DNA of 64,000 bases from Pleodorina starrii (lineage: Eukaryota; Chlorophyta; Chlorophyceae; Chlamydomonadales; Volvocaceae): assembly GCA_030267565.1 (NCBI GenBank), contig BRXU01000015.1, forward strand, positions 2,231,001 to 2,295,000, read 5' to 3'. The notes beneath the pieces were generated by a model, which made no database searches, was not told the origin of the DNA, and saw only the letters and a program-made list of their open reading frames with translations. This document shows, in pieces, positions 47,701 through 60,600 of this stretch (positions within the stretch are counted from its first letter, which is position 1; each line of letters opens with the position of its first letter). The position numbers and the translations under genes were made by a program.

Positions 47701-49842
47701 CGAAACCCGATTGGACTGCGTCCGCCTCGGGGAGAACACGAAATCGTGGGTGTGGGCGTTGCCTGCTTGACCTCAGCTTCACCTCCGCGGCATGGCCTCA
47801 ACGGAGGCGGGCATCGGCGCCACACAGGCGCCCACTCGCACAACGCCGTCGTCGCTTTCACGGGTTCGAGTGGGGCTTTTGGACCTCTATTCGCTCCCCG
47901 GCTCCCGCGCGGCGGCCTTCGAAGTGTCATTTTTACAGAAACGGGTAGTGGCAGCAGGGGGACTTGTTGGGCTGCTGGTTCTCCGACGGGCGCACAGACG
48001 GCGGGCCAACCGGCCGGACGCCGCGCCTGAACAGGACCCCGGGGCCCCGCATCCTCAACTGCCAGCTGGTGCGTGCCAAGGTTTTTACGCACGGTGTTAA
48101 GCCTCTCCCGAAAACAAAGTGATGCGCCCGGCCCTGCTTGGTTGCAAACGCAATGGATGGATGGATGGATGGATGGATCGGCTGCCGTCGACGGCATCAG
48201 TCCTACAACGACGAAGATGGCTCGCATTTCGCCGGTGGGTCGGAGCAGGCCGACGCGTCGGATTGCAGGGGCGGGACGCGGGAGGGTGGCAGGACGTTGC
48301 CCCCGCTGACCGGAAGGAGCCGCTGCACACCAATACGCAAACACGGGACGCTACCGCCCATCTTGTCGTTGCACGTCGTTGGCCACGTGTGGGAGATGCG
48401 ATCGATAGTCGCGGCGCAGTTGAGCCGGGGGCGGCTCGAAGCGCGGTGGGTCCGCGAATGGATATGCGCCCGGGTCTGGAGACACACACATGCAGGCGGG
48501 TATGTCGTGTGTGCCACCAGCCAGCCTGCAGGAACAGGCCGGGGGATCACAGGCTGGCAACTCGGGTGGTTAAGTGTTGTGTCTGTGGCGTTTTCAGTGG
48601 GGCACGGCTCAGGATTCCGTAGTTTCGAGCGCGCGGGCCAATTCAAAGCGCACGCTGTTGAGACTCGGTTGCCGCCGCTGCCGCTGCCGCTGCCGCCGCT
48701 GCTGGCGCTGCCGTTACCGCTTCTTCTGTCTCAACCCCCGCCCCCACACACGCGCCTCCACCTCCCGGTACGCCGATCAGACGAGGTGTTCGCGCCGTTC
48801 GTGGTTCGCGGACAGCTGGTGGAGGCGGAGGAGGTGGTGGAGCGCTTCTTCGCGCCGCTGCACAAGTACGATTACCGTACGGCTGTACGCCCGGTCGTGA
48901 GCCCACACGCTGTACCTGCCATCCCCTTGAACCAATCGAGCAACCGGAAACGTGCTTGTGTTGGCAACGACTCTTTTCATAATTTACCGTATCACGACGG
49001 GACAAAACCTTTGCGCTAAGCCTGGGGATACCCCTGCCGTGCGGTTCAGTGTCCACACAGCTGATCAATGCCATGGCTGGGTGGGGGTCTGGCGGATTGC
49101 CGTCCAGCTTGGCTTTCGCTTCAGCCTGACCCGCGGGGTCTGTTTTCGATATCGGGGTACCGGTATAACGAGATCAGGCGGCACATTCCTATTGCCCTGG
49201 ACAGCGCAACAATCAGAAACCGGCCCCAAGCATCTGAACTTCTGAAGTGCCAGCACATCAGCGCGTGAGCGTACGTTTGACGCTCACGCTCCAGCGCTGT
49301 CTGCCGGCCACCGCTGGTTGCGGCGTCCCGCGCAGGTCGCAGGACAGCATCTTCTTTGACCTGTACGGCACTCACGCGCGCGACGCGTCGTACCTCCGGG
49401 AGCCCGGCATGCGGCGGCTGGGTAGGGCCGTACTGCGTCTGCCGGCCGGGTGGGAGCAGTGCGGCGAGGTGCAGCGGGAGGGCAGCTGGGGCTACATCGT
49501 ACAGGTGCGTGGTACGGCATGTGCGCGGCACGTTGTCCTACATGCATGTCGTGCATATGTGAGCTTGTGAGGTCGCATATCCGCTGCCTGCCGCCCGACC
49601 TTCCGAGTATGGAACGTTTCTGATGTCACAAAACTTGCCCGCTTGTTTTAACCCTTACCGAGCACCCACCAACAACAGCGAATGTTTTTTGATTAAAAAA
49701 CTACTCACAGGCTGACCTGCGGTTTGGCGCCTCCGAGATCACCCTCACTGCCCGCAATCCGCGCACCAACGAGGCGGTCGCAACCAGCGTCGAGTGGTCT
49801 TCGGACACGGGCGCCGGCGCTGGCGCCCGCCGGTCCCCCTAG
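42804..49842 (+). CDS. HSPA12-like Hsp70-family ATPase
   Basis: Distant Hsp70-superfamily protein resembling animal HSPA12A/B, with the actin-like ATPase fold but no canonical substrate-binding domain. Exons: 42804-43073, 43513-43796, 43943-44079, 44480-44953, 45113-45317, 45711-46107, 46433-46687, 47125-47260, 47552-47685, 47939-48068, 48781-48865, 49336-49504, 49711-49842; 935 residues. Diagnostic matches: VVVGLDFGTHATGFAY (phosphate loop 1), GYTFLTGFKLLL, WCLTLPAIWSDAAKDKMR, LLTLEPEAAAL, VLLVLDCGGGTADVTMH (phosphate loop 2), VLLAGGFASSPYLQ (adenosine motif), VLTGAVLYGRDP, SQDSIFFDLYGT and a C-terminal LRFGASEITLTARNP. Phases close throughout. The 47939-48068 exon is the least certain and rests on phase (0 in, 1 out) and its acceptor. 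Exon 4 carries a long Ala run coded by a GCT repeat, and exon 6 a Gly/Asp-rich loop. Cellular role unknown. Confidence 0.88.
44674..44756. repeat. (GCT)n trinucleotide repeat coding poly-Ala in the HSPA12-like gene
   Basis: Twenty-two uninterrupted GCT codons (44674-44739) followed by GCC and more GCT, in frame for alanine. With the preceding GCC run (about 44580-44615) it makes a low-complexity insert between LEPEAAAL and the second phosphate loop. Confidence 0.95.
46108..46327. repeat. G/T-rich minisatellite with a 64-bp higher-order period
   Basis: Built of 12-bp units such as GTGTGTGGGCGG and GTAGGTGGGCGG. The block starting CGAGTGGGTG recurs at 46181, 46245 and 46309, a 64-bp super-repeat. 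It starts at the 5' splice site of intron 6 of the HSPA12-like gene. Confidence 0.9.
48153..48178. repeat. (ATGG)n microsatellite
   Basis: About six ATGG units in intron 10 of the HSPA12-like gene. Confidence 0.9.
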
Positions 49843-51841
49843 AATGGACGCGAGCCGCATCGGCGGGAGTCGGCCGCTTTGAAGCCCATTACGGTGCTGG
49901 AGCCGAAGATTGAGGCCGCCTGCGCCTGTAGGCGGCCCTTGGTAGTTGGGCGTTGGAGGTTGGGCGTTGGAGGTTGCCCGTTGGATAACTGACAAGAGTG
50001 CTCTATGCAGGCAAGGTACCGAACGCTACCTGTTGTGCTGTTCGTTACAGGCGTGTGTAACCTAAACACGCTGCAATGTTTGCTAATTCACGCACAGCGC
50101 CGCGACGAAACGACGATGCAAAGCAACCCTTCTTAAGACTTTGGTGTTCTGCAAGCCAAGGGAACGGCGTCACCGTACGGCAAGCAAGAGTACAACAGCG
50201 AGCACCGGGGTCGAGGGTTTGGATCCCTGCAAGGCCGGCCCGGTATAACGGCAAGCCGGTAATGGCCGCTCAAAGTCCAAGCCATGGGTCGTTGCGCATC
50301 CCAGCAGGCAGAGTGATCCCCGGCCAGACCAACTGTCAGCATTGCCGTGCACGCATACAGCGGCTCCCGCGAGCCCATTGTTATCCACCGCCGTCGAGAC
50401 AACGCTGCCACTGCCACTGCCTCCATCGCCTCGTGCGCCTCGCCCCCCTTCAATCACCGCTGGCCCCCCCGGCCACGCACGTTCGCCCGCCGCAACTCGT
50501 GGCACATACACCTCTCCACACATGCTGCACGTAAGGCCCGCAGCTGCGTGGCTCTCGAAGCTTCCCTAGGATTCGGAGCCCTCTGCGACGAACAGCCTGA
50601 ACAACGCCTCCCCTAGGGCGCCCAGCGCAGAATGCTGTTGCCGCCGTAACCACACGCGAGCATGCAGCACGTCTTGCATGGCAGGGCCTGCACGGCAGGG
50701 CCAGCTCGCTACTAGCTAGCTGGGGTCGTCGACTAACTGGCTAGGACCGTGAGCCCTGTAGCTCCGGCTGTTAACCGAAGCCAGCTGGGGCCGTTGATTG
50801 GCCATGAACGAGTGCATCACGGGCAACAGTGGGGCCCGGTTTGCAGGGCTCGTCCCCGGCTCTTGCGCCCCCGAACGAAAGAAGGTTAAAACCGCCAAGG
50901 TGGACTGCAGGGGACAGCGCTTCAAGCAGGCTGAAGAATTAATGCCCAACTTGAGACCTACAAATCCGACACGAACCTATCTCACATTCGCCCTCGTCGA
51001 GCTAGGAAAACAACCTGATCTAGCCCGCCGCCCGCATGCACGCACGCACGCACGCACACGACCGTGTAGGAGGATTCTCACAATGCGAGCATACAAACCG
51101 ACCGTCAATTTACCCAGAAGAATATGCGCTATCTAGACACCACAATGCAGGGACCCACGCAGCTCAACCACACGTCGGGTCGACTGCAATGGGCGATTTT
51201 AATCGCTTTGCTGTCTGTTGCTGCTGTCTGCCCGCCCGCCACGGGGTCCCCAGGGCTCCTCAACTCGATAACGTAATACGAGCAACATAGCTAACATAAA
51301 ACCATATACCGAACCAATCCCCTACCATATTCGATGGTTTAGCAATTGAAGACTGTGCGTGACGTATGGCGTATATCAAGTCCCATAGTGCCTAATCTGG
51401 CTCGCCTGCTAAATGGGCTCGCCCGCCGTACGCGCGCTGGTCGAGCAGGTCGAACTGAACAACCCTAATATCCTGTATCCTAAACAACAAACGCCAAACC
51501 CGATGCGACCGCTTCAGCAGCCCGTTTATTCTTGCGATGCCGCGCGCGCGGTGGGCCTAAAATTGAACTACCAATGAGTAGGGCCAGTCCCGATGGCTGG
51601 TAACCGTACTTCAGGTTCGCGCGAAGCTACGCCGGCCCACGCTACGCACCCCCCATCCGATGTCAACTCCTCTCGCAGCAGTGCACGGCCTAACCTGCAA
51701 CGGCTACTTGTCCCTCAACTACTGTATCGTGCGAGCTACCGTAACCCTGCGACATCCCTGCGACCCCTGCGATACGAGCCGCGCTCGTATAATCAAGTTC
51801 CCCGTGAGCTTTATTATTACAAGCAACCAGCCACCAGGCCA
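49843..51841. other. Intergenic between convergent HSPA12-like and pherophorin genes
   Basis: The flanking genes converge, so this holds two 3' UTRs. At 49925-49985 there is a short direct repeat of TTGGGCGTTGGAGG. Around 50205-50235 a sequence (GGGTTTGGATCCC) resembles a degenerate tRNA B box. No protein gene is recognised. TTACA at 51827-51831 (TGTAA on the minus strand) is very close to the pherophorin stop. Confidence 0.5.
50056..50060 (+). promoter_or_regulatory. Candidate TGTAA poly(A) signal of the HSPA12-like gene
   Basis: TGTAA lies 214 bases after the stop codon, a usual distance for volvocine 3' UTRs. Confidence 0.55.
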
Positions 51842-54800
51842 TCAGCGCACACAAGCCTCATCCAACTTCCGGTCGCGCTTATTGCATGCCATTACGTGGG
51901 ATGTCCTCCCCCCAGGGAGGGCCGGCACATAGGGCTTGTCCATGGCCGCGTAAGCCGGGCAGCACTTCCTGGAGGCGTCATAGATGCTGAGGACGCAGGC
52001 GTTGGGGTAGTCGCCAAGGCAAAGGTCGCCCAGCGAAACCACGCTGTCCAGCTCCAGACAAATCTCCGCGCCGGATGCCTGCTCCAGGCTCCAGGCCAGG
52101 GCTGTGGCCTTGAGCGTCGCGTCTCCCTGGCCGCCCCAGGACACAAACACAAAGCTCATGTTTGCTGCGCCTTTGGGCCGCAGGCCGAAGCCCCTGACGT
52201 TGCGCCGCAGGGCGTCATTGGCCCAGAACTCCACTTTCTGGAACACGGTGGCGTTGCCGCAGGTTGCGTTCTATGTTTTGAATGGGTCGGGTGCAGGGGG
52301 TCTTGTCAGGGACAGCAGCATTAGGCACACCAAGGTAAGGCGTATGTGTGTGTGTGTGTGGATGGTTGGCTGGGGCGAAGGGTGCCCTCGTGGGGAGTTG
52401 GGGCAGGTGTCTGCCTTGTGAACAGTGTTGAGCAGTTGCTCCCGTGTGTGGTATACGGTAGGTTGCGCGCCCAATCAGCGGGTCTCGCATCGACCCCGGA
52501 CCGCGGGATAAGAGCCACCATGCGCGTCGCTTATAAGTGATAAGAGCCCCTTAGAGCTCGCAGCCACCTATCGTGAGCGCCTCTGGACTTCAGAACTGCC
52601 CTTGTGCGTGGCCCTCTGATTCAACCCTCGAGAATCTGGGGCCAACATTCATCATGTGCTGCCAGTGAGTGGTGCAGCGACAGCAGCGTGCGCGAATGCC
52701 ATGCGCGACATACATACCGGTACGCACGCACATACACACACAATGCGCTTCATTGCGTACAGGAGGGAGATGGCGCCAGCAGCTCTGAAACCACATAACA
52801 CGACACTGCCCAGCTAGGTCGCGGCCAAACTCACGCTGTCGGCTGTGAAGGTGGAGAAGGTGAAGCAATACAGGGTGGTGGAGGCCCGGCGGCCGGGCTT
52901 CGTTGTGTAGAATGGCTGGGCGGCGAAGGGCGCCGAGCCAACTTGCGTGTCGCAGCTGCGGCGGCAAGTGGACGGGGGAGGGGAGCGGTGTGCGTGCAGG
53001 TGAGCGGACCAATAATGTCATTGCCGCCGTATCTTGTTGCCGTACACTCGGAGGGGTGAAGGCCCGTGGGGCTGAAGGCCGCGAGGCCCTAAGCGCTTTT
53101 CGCAAGAACCCGTATGGGGCCTCGCCCTGAGAAAACACGCATCTCAACATGCAGCATTACTAGGCCGCATTCGCAAGGACACAAACGCGAAGGAGCGCCC
53201 CGCGACCACCGTCAGTAACATACATTCTAGCCAGAACGGTTGAAAGTAGCCACCTAGGCCAAAGCAGTTTCCTGATCTTACCGGCAAGTCGGGAAGGTGA
53301 TGTTGGGGAAAGCACAGTCAAACTTGGCCTCGTCATAACGGCAGAGCGCCGGGGTGCTTTCGCCTGGCTGTACCGGTATCCCGCCGTTGTAGCCAACCGC
53401 GGAGACCGTGAGCGTGCGGTTGTAGAAGTATGTGGGGCAGCTGGCACCCTCACCCTCACCGCCACCGCCGCGACCCGGGTCGATCAACAGCGTCGTCAGC
53501 CAGCGCGTCAAGAGGTCATCCAACGGCCACAGCTTTTGACGCTCCGTGTCATTCGCAAAAGCGCCGCACACCCGCACCAGGCCCTTGTCGCACGTCGTCA
53601 AGCTGAAGGGCTGTGCGATGACGGCGCCCGCTGCGGTCGCTGCAGCGGCCAGGTCCGCGTCCACATTGGCGGCGTAGGAGGCGCATTGCTCTTGGGTGAA
53701 GTTGTAGGGGATGGTGCCCGTCAGAACGGGGTTGTATCTGAAATCTATACAGGTGGTGTTGCAGGACGTGACGAACACGGGCACGGGTAGCGACGGTGGC
53801 GCTGGTAGCATTGGTCGCGGGGGTGGCATGGGCATCCCGGACTGTGGGGGTATCTGGTGTGGGGAAGGCGGGGGCGCCGCAGGCTGCTGTGGTGGAGTTG
53901 ACAGGGATGGTGGGGGCAGTCCGGGTGGTGAGGGTGGTGGAGCTTGCCTAGGCGGCGAGGAGGGTGGTGCTTGTCCCGGCGGGAAGGATGGGGGGATTTG
54001 CCCAGGCGGCGAGTACGGTGGTGCTTGCCCCGGCGGGGAGGCTGGCGGGATCTGCCCCGGCGGCGAGGAGGGTGGTGCTTGCCCCGGCGGCGAGGAGGGT
54101 GGTGCTTGCCCCGGCGGGGAGGATGGCGGGATCTGCCCAGGCGGCGAGGAGGGTGGTGCTTGTCCCGGCGGGAAGGATGGGGGGATTTGCCCTGGCGGCG
54201 AGTACGGTGGTGCTTGCCCCGGCGGGGAGGTTGGCGGGATCTGCCCCGGCGGCGAGGAGGGTGGTGCTTGCCCCGGCGGGGAGGATGGCGGGATCTGCCC
54301 CGGCGGCGAGGAGGGTGGTGCTTGGCCCGTTGGGAAGGATGACGGGGGTTGCCCAGTCGGCGAGGACGGTGGTGCTTGCCCCGGCGGGAAGGATGGGGGG
54401 ATCTGCCCAGGCGGCGAGGACGGTGGTGCTTGTCCCGGCGGGAAGGATGGGGGGATTTGCCCAGGCGGCGAGTACGGTGGTGCTTGCCCCGGCGGGGAGG
54501 TTGGCGGGATCTGCCCCGGCGGCGAGGAGGGTGGTGCTTGCCCCGGCGGGGAGGATGGCGGGATCTGCCCCGGCGGCGAGGAGGGTGGTGCTTGGCCCGT
54601 TGGGAAGGATGACGGGGGTTGCCCAGTCGGCGAGTACGGTGGTGCTTGCCCCGGCGGGGAGGCTGGCGGGATCTGCCCCGGCGGCGAGGAGGGTGGTGCT
54701 TGCCCCGGCGGCGAGGAGGGTGGTGCTTGCCCCGGCGGGGAGGATGGCGGGATCTGCCCAGGCGGCGAGGAGGGTGGTGCTTGTCCCGGCGGGAAGGATG

Positions 54801-57649
54801 GGGGGATTTGCCCAGGCGGCGAGTACGGTGGTGCTTGCCCCGGCGGGGATGTTGGCGGGATCTGCCCCGGCGGCGAGGAGGGTGGTGCTTGCCCCGGCGG
54901 GGAGGATGGCGGGATCTGCCCCGGCGGCGAGGAGGGTGGTGCTTGGCCCGTTGGGAAGGATGACGGGGGTTGCCCAGTCGGCGAGGACGGTGGTGCTTGC
55001 CCCGGCGGGAAGGATGGGGGGATCTGCCCAGGCGGCGAGGACGGTGGTGCTTGTCCCGGCGGGAAGGATGGGGGGATTTGCCCAGGCGGCGAGTACGGTG
55101 GTGCTTGCCCCGGCGGGGAGGTTGGCGGGATCTGCCCCGGCGGCGAGGAGGGTGGTGCTTGCCCCGGCGGGGAGGATGGCGGGATCTGCCCCGGCGGCGA
55201 GGAGGGTGGTGCTTGGCCCGTTGGGAAGGATGACGGGGGTTGCCCAGTCGGCGAGGACGGTGGTGCTTGCCCCGGCGGGAAGGATGGGGGGATCTGCCCA
55301 GGCGGCGAGGACGGTGGTGCTTGCCCCGGCGGGGAGGATGGCGGGATCTGCCCCAGCGGCGAGGAGGGTGGTGCTTGCCCCGGCGGCGAGGAGGGTGGTG
55401 CTTGCCCCGGCGGGGAGGATGGCGGGATCTGCCCCGGCGGCGAGGAGCGTGGTGCTTGTCCCGGCGGGAAGGATGGGGGGATTTGCCCAGGCGGCGAGTA
55501 CGGTGGTGCTTGCCCCGGCGGGGAGGTTGGCGGGATCTGCCCCGGCGGCGAGGAGGGTGGTGCTTGCCCCGGCGGGGAGGATGGCGGGATCTGCCCCGGC
55601 GGCGAGGGGGGTGGTGCTTGGCCCGTTGGGAAGGATGACGGGGGTTGCCCAGTCGGCGAGGACGGTGGTGCTTGCCCCGGCGGGAAGGATGGGGGGATCT
55701 GCCCAGGCGGCGAGGACGGTGGTGCTTGCCCCGGCGGGGAGGATGGCGGGATCTGCCCCAGCGGCGAGGACTGTGGTGCTTGCCCCGGTGGGAAGGATGG
55801 CGGGATTTGCCCAGGCGGCGAGGGGGGTGGCGGCGGCGGCCCAGGGAGCGATGCTGGCGGGTGTCGCCCAGTCGGCGAGGATGGTGGAAGCAGCCCGGGT
55901 CTGGGGGGTGGATGGCGTGTCGCAAGCGGGTTTGGTCCAGAAGGCGGTGAGAATGGTGGAGCTTGCCCCCGCGGGAAGGATGGTGGTGCTTGCCGCGGCG
56001 GTGAGGATGGCGGGGTTTGCCTCGGCGGCGGGGATGGCGGAGCTTGGCCAGGCGGGAACGATGGTGAAGGATGTCTGGGCGGTGAGGATGGGAGGGGTTT
56101 TGCAGGTGGATCGGGTGGTGGCGGCAGCCCGGGTTGCGAGGATGGCGGGGGCGGTTTGGGCAGCAGCGTGGGCGGCATCGGTACACTGGGTGCTGCAGGC
56201 ATTGTGGGGTCTTGCGGCTGCGGGGGACAGTGGGCCATGGAGAGCCTTTGTCAGGAGCGAGGATGTTCTGAGATAAACCAGAATAGTCTTGGGGACGGGG
56301 CAGGCATGCGCTGCTGTGTTCATGAATGGCATGATTGCTAAGGACGTACGGCATGACGGTTTTCAGCAATGGCTTTCCTTGTACATGTCACTGCCCGCGC
56401 GAGAATCATAAGAAGTACGAATGAAAAATGGTGCGAGGGCACTAGCGGCTGCTCGATCGGGTGCTCTGCCTACCGGATCTTGCGGTTGAGGGGGAGGTGC
56501 TGTTGGCACGGACGGCAGGGGTGGTGACAGCGCTGGCGGCCTGGGCCAGGGCGCCGGCGGGTTATACACCACGCCGGTGGGGCAGCATTCGATGTTGGAA
56601 CTGAAGAGGCTGTAGGTGCAGCCTCCCAGCGATGAGGTGCTGTTGCTGCTCTGTGGGGCACAAAGCTGCTCCAGGGAGGTGCAGCCCTGGCGCGCGTTGT
56701 TGGTCTTCAGAGTGATGCAGATCTGGGCGCCTTCAGCGGTGGTGCGGTTGAGACCCAGCTGCGTCAGGCGCAGCACGGTGGCACCGCTGGGGCCATCGGG
56801 GGCGGCCGCAATGACGGGATCGACTCGCGAGGGCTCGCCATTCAGCGTGGCCTTGATGACGACGCCTGGGACGTCGCACTCGGGCTTTGCGTTGATCTGC
56901 ATGCAGACGGGGAGCGACATGTGGTCAGCGGGGCACGCATAACGAATGGCAGGCTGGCTTCGTTGTATGGTATGGACGGCCTCCTGCCGTGCTGGGGTGA
57001 TGACATGATGCCGTGCTGTGGTGACATGCCGTTGAGACACATTCATCTCTTCGTCCAGCTAACCCACCGAGCACCCACCTCTAGTTTCTTCAGATCCGCT
57101 TGTGTGCAGCAGTAGCTCGTGCAGTTGGTGGGAGGGTCCACCCGCACCGTGAAACAGTATGTGTTATTGGCCCTGGGCTTGATAACCCGATCCAGCCGGT
57201 AAGCGGCGAGGGAGCTCGTGTCGCATTCGCAAAAGGGAAAGCTCGTGTACCGGCTCGCCTGCGCCACGGGAGTCGCCTGGGCGAGTGCTAACCTGCATCG
57301 CAGGATGGAAATAAAGCGACGTCCGCGTGAAAGGCCCCGATGTGCTTGGAACAGGTCGATTGCGGTAATCCAACTAAGTGGCAATCCATGCAATGGCGGG
57401 CCGTGCCCGCCGCCCGGTAAAACCACCGGATTCAAGGGCATGAAATCGTTGATGTCAAGTGCGAATGAGTATAATATAATGTAAGTTTATTTGTGGACCA
57501 TTCGGCGATCGAAGGACTGCTTTGCGTGCGCGTTTGGCCTACCATGGCTCGAGTAGTGTGACTACCGCGACAGAGCCAGCCATCACTAGGGGGAGTGTAC
57601 TAAGTTCACTCAAAAACCCAGCAAAAGCAGTGTTAACGGAAGGCGTCAT
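51842..57649 (-). CDS. Pherophorin (hydroxyproline-rich extracellular matrix glycoprotein)
   Basis: Secreted wall/matrix glycoprotein: two Cys-rich pherophorin domains separated by a Pro/Ser/Gln rod. Exons (complement): 57543-57649, 57079-57292, 56474-56896, 53282-56217, 52835-52955, 51842-52270; about 1,409 residues. The first domain shows SFPFCECD, YCFTVRVDPPTNC, CCTQADLKKLE, ICITLKTNN, CTSLEQLC and IECCP, the regular Cys pattern of the family. The rod is dozens of PPGQxPPSS nonapeptides. The second domain shows CNTTCIDFRYNP, CASYAANVDADL, TLYCFTFSTFTAD, ATVFQKVEFWAN, ICLELDSVVSL and RKCCPAY. N-glycosylation sequons are frequent. Internal phases close. Exon 1 is the weakest part: it is chosen because its donor phase fits and the splice yields an apolar stretch (VMAGSVAVVTLLEPWLALAQA) as a possible signal peptide; a start at 57583 is also possible. 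Confidence 0.88.
53950..55830 (-). repeat. 27-bp tandem repeats of the pherophorin rod with higher-order blocks
   Basis: The unit codes for nine residues, PPGQ(A/I)PPSS on the minus strand. A variant block starting CTTGGCCCGT on the plus strand recurs at 54321, 54591, 54942, 55212 and 55617. The spacings of 270, 351, 270 and 405 bp are all multiples of 27, so whole blocks of 10 to 15 units were duplicated. Confidence 0.95.
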
Positions 57650-60600
57650 GCAAGCTTGGACAGGCTTGGACTTACAGGAACGCGAAGGCAAACGCGGCGT
57701 CGTGCCGCATCCTTAACAGTCAGCACTCAGCAGGGACGTTTAGAGAAGCCAGACGAGAACGATCCTTTGCCGAACTACGTTAGACATTGCATGTAATAAT
57801 CTGCTAGGCGTGTGACGTTAACGAGACGTAATCGGAGTTTACTTTCGAGTTGAGATACGCCGTTAGCAAGCTATGCGCTGAGATGGCAAAGACAAGAGTG
57901 TTATGACTAGGCAGGGCACCAACCAGATCAATGATTTTAATGACTTATTCCCAGGCGCGAGGGGTATCCATGTATGGAACGCACCGTACAGCGGTAGGGT
58001 AAGGCCACGGAATGTCTTCGGTCGCAACGCCCCGCGGCATGAAAGCCTAACGCAATGTCATTTTCATTAATTTTATATGATGTAATGTGAAAATTTATCA
58101 TTTAGTCTTTATTTTTCATTCTCACATGCATGTACAGGGCAGCCAATGTTACATGCGGGGGTCAAACTTGGCTGCTGAACGCAAAGATGGATTTGTACAG
58201 TTATCGGTTAGAATTTTGCCTTCATGCTGCACATGTTTTGGGCTGGAATGGGACAATGAAGATGAACCGACCAAATGTACCTTCCCAGTGGGATCGGTAC
58301 TCGCTTTCCGATACACAGCGGGGTCTGATGCCGGTGCAGCACCCCAAAATAAGTTCTTTTTTTATGGATAAATAACTGTAACAATTTATCTGCCAGGCAG
58401 CAGTATCCGAGCGTTGGCCGAATCGTCTTCTTTAAGCCCTAGCCTGCCCTAGCTTGGATCAACCGCAACGGATGTCAATAAGGATCCCAAATATTAGCCA
58501 AGCCAGGCGATTTAAGAAAACTATTTTCATTTCTATTTGGAAGCACCATTATTGAAGATCGGAATCGGGGCATGGCTGCAGGACGGCGGTGTAATTCAGA
58601 GGCTACGTCCAAGAAAATAACTGGATGGCCCAATAAATGCGCGCAAGCAAAGTTATTATTTTTCCGCATGTTGCTAGCTAGTTTGCCACGCCGGACACAT
58701 TGGGGCACTAAGGAGCAGTAGTCGGCGGAACCTTGGGGGACCGTAACGAAACGTAAACATGTCGTCTACCTTTCGAAAACCAACTTGGTCATTGGTCACA
58801 CCCGGTGCCGCCGGTGCCAGGCAGGTGGCTGGCAACTCACTCACTGTGGCGGGCCTCGTCCTCTCGCTGCCAAGTTGGCGGGCGCTACGAGGCTCTACGA
58901 GCGCAACGCTCGACAACACGCAACCCTCACAACCACCTGCTCCGATTGGGGGCCATGGGGTCGTCTCCGCACAGGGCAAGGGCGCTTCCTGCTTCCATTC
59001 GTACTTCAAAATCCCGCCCTTGCCCCGTTGAGTGCAGCGATGCTGAACAACGCCGAGCGAGTGGCAGTCCGTACTGCGGCTGTTGGTATTCCTCGCTCGA
59101 CGAAGCGCCATTACCTCTTATATGTGGTAGGTAAGTGCTCGCATTCAATTCCATGGCGGTTACGTTCGAGCACTTGCCGTTCGGGGTGTGTCTTCGGGCG
59201 GCTGTGTTACGGTTTTATTACAGGTACGTTAAGTAACACGCATGCCTGCCTTGCTAGGGCGGTACGTGACGCGCAATCAACGGACTGAGAAATCCACCCC
59301 ATGCATCCCATGGCTGGATGGGCACGAACGACAGGCAATTAACTGCCATAATAATGTCCGTAATGATCCCGCCTGTCCAGCACCGTCACGCAGCGCTCGC
59401 AGTTTATTTTATATGCGCATGGCTGGATTGATGAACACAAGGACCAAGTACGACATCTGGCAACCTCGCTACCAATCACCAACCGACAACTGAAAAGCAG
59501 CAGCACGCACCATGCGTCATTTCAACCCCACTTCGCAGGTGCTTTCCCTTAATGTGTCACGCATGAATATGCATCGATGTATGGACGCTAGCTTTCTCCA
59601 TCCGTCGCCGCGGTGCGCTGCGAAAGGTGCAGCGCTGCGGGGCCCCCGCCTAATAACAAAGCGACGCACGAATATTATTTTGCCGCATTGCCTGCTGTAG
59701 AGTGTAGATCTTCCCCTGACCCCGCCTCACACCCCAAGGCAGAAGTATATATCCCCGCAGCGCCGCAGGAACGTAGGTGTATTGCATGCCGGCGGCACCT
59801 CCAATATGAATGAACCGCCAAAACGGATCCACGCAGCCTACCTCGACCGGGATCGACCTATCTCTGATTCGGGTTGCTTGGGGTGCGGACTACTGGGCCC
59901 CACGGCATTTGATTTGCGAGCGCCCACATACAATGCGAACGGATCACGCATGCACGCACGCACGCTCGAAAACTGCGCTCGCATCTGCCGCATCGATCAC
60001 AGAGGCGAGCGAGCCCATGGGAGGCAGGCTCGACGTCAGCCTCCCGCGGGTTAGGCGCGGCGCACCTTCAGCGCCACGAACCTATCATCTATTTCTGTAC
60101 TTTTAGGATGTGAGCCCCGCTCTTCGCCGTCCGCCACCTTCAAACGCACGCACGCCCAGCAAGCACATGGCAAAGACGACGTTGCGTGCGTTCCTGCCTG
60201 CTGCCGCCCACCGATCGAGTTGCTATGCGCTGGCGGCAACGACGGACAATCGATGTATGGATCCGCCGACATACAAATTGCACATGTCGCACGTTTCTAT
60301 CACTTCCCAGAACGAACACGCGCGCGGAGGTTGGGGATCCGGCCCCCGATATGAATTGAGCACGCACTGGGGTCGATCGATCCGTGTGTGCTTACTTAGG
60401 GCCCCCGATCTAGCTTAGTAAGCCATCGACAAGGAACACTACGCACTACGCTATCTAGAACACAACACACCTAGCACATCATTCACCAACAAAGCACGCA
60501 CGCACCTGCACAGAACATTAGTAGTGCCGTACTTTGTACAGCAAATGCAACATCACCCTTCTCGGCTCGGACGGACCCAAAGCAGTAATTTATTTGTACC

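Noticed and set aside
53711..56369. Long open frames in several reading frames on both strands across the pherophorin rod (770 to 876 codons)
   Set aside because: They are a by-product of a 27-bp repeat whose length is a multiple of three and which has no stop in most frames. Only the minus frame with PPGQ repeats joins Cys-rich pherophorin domains.
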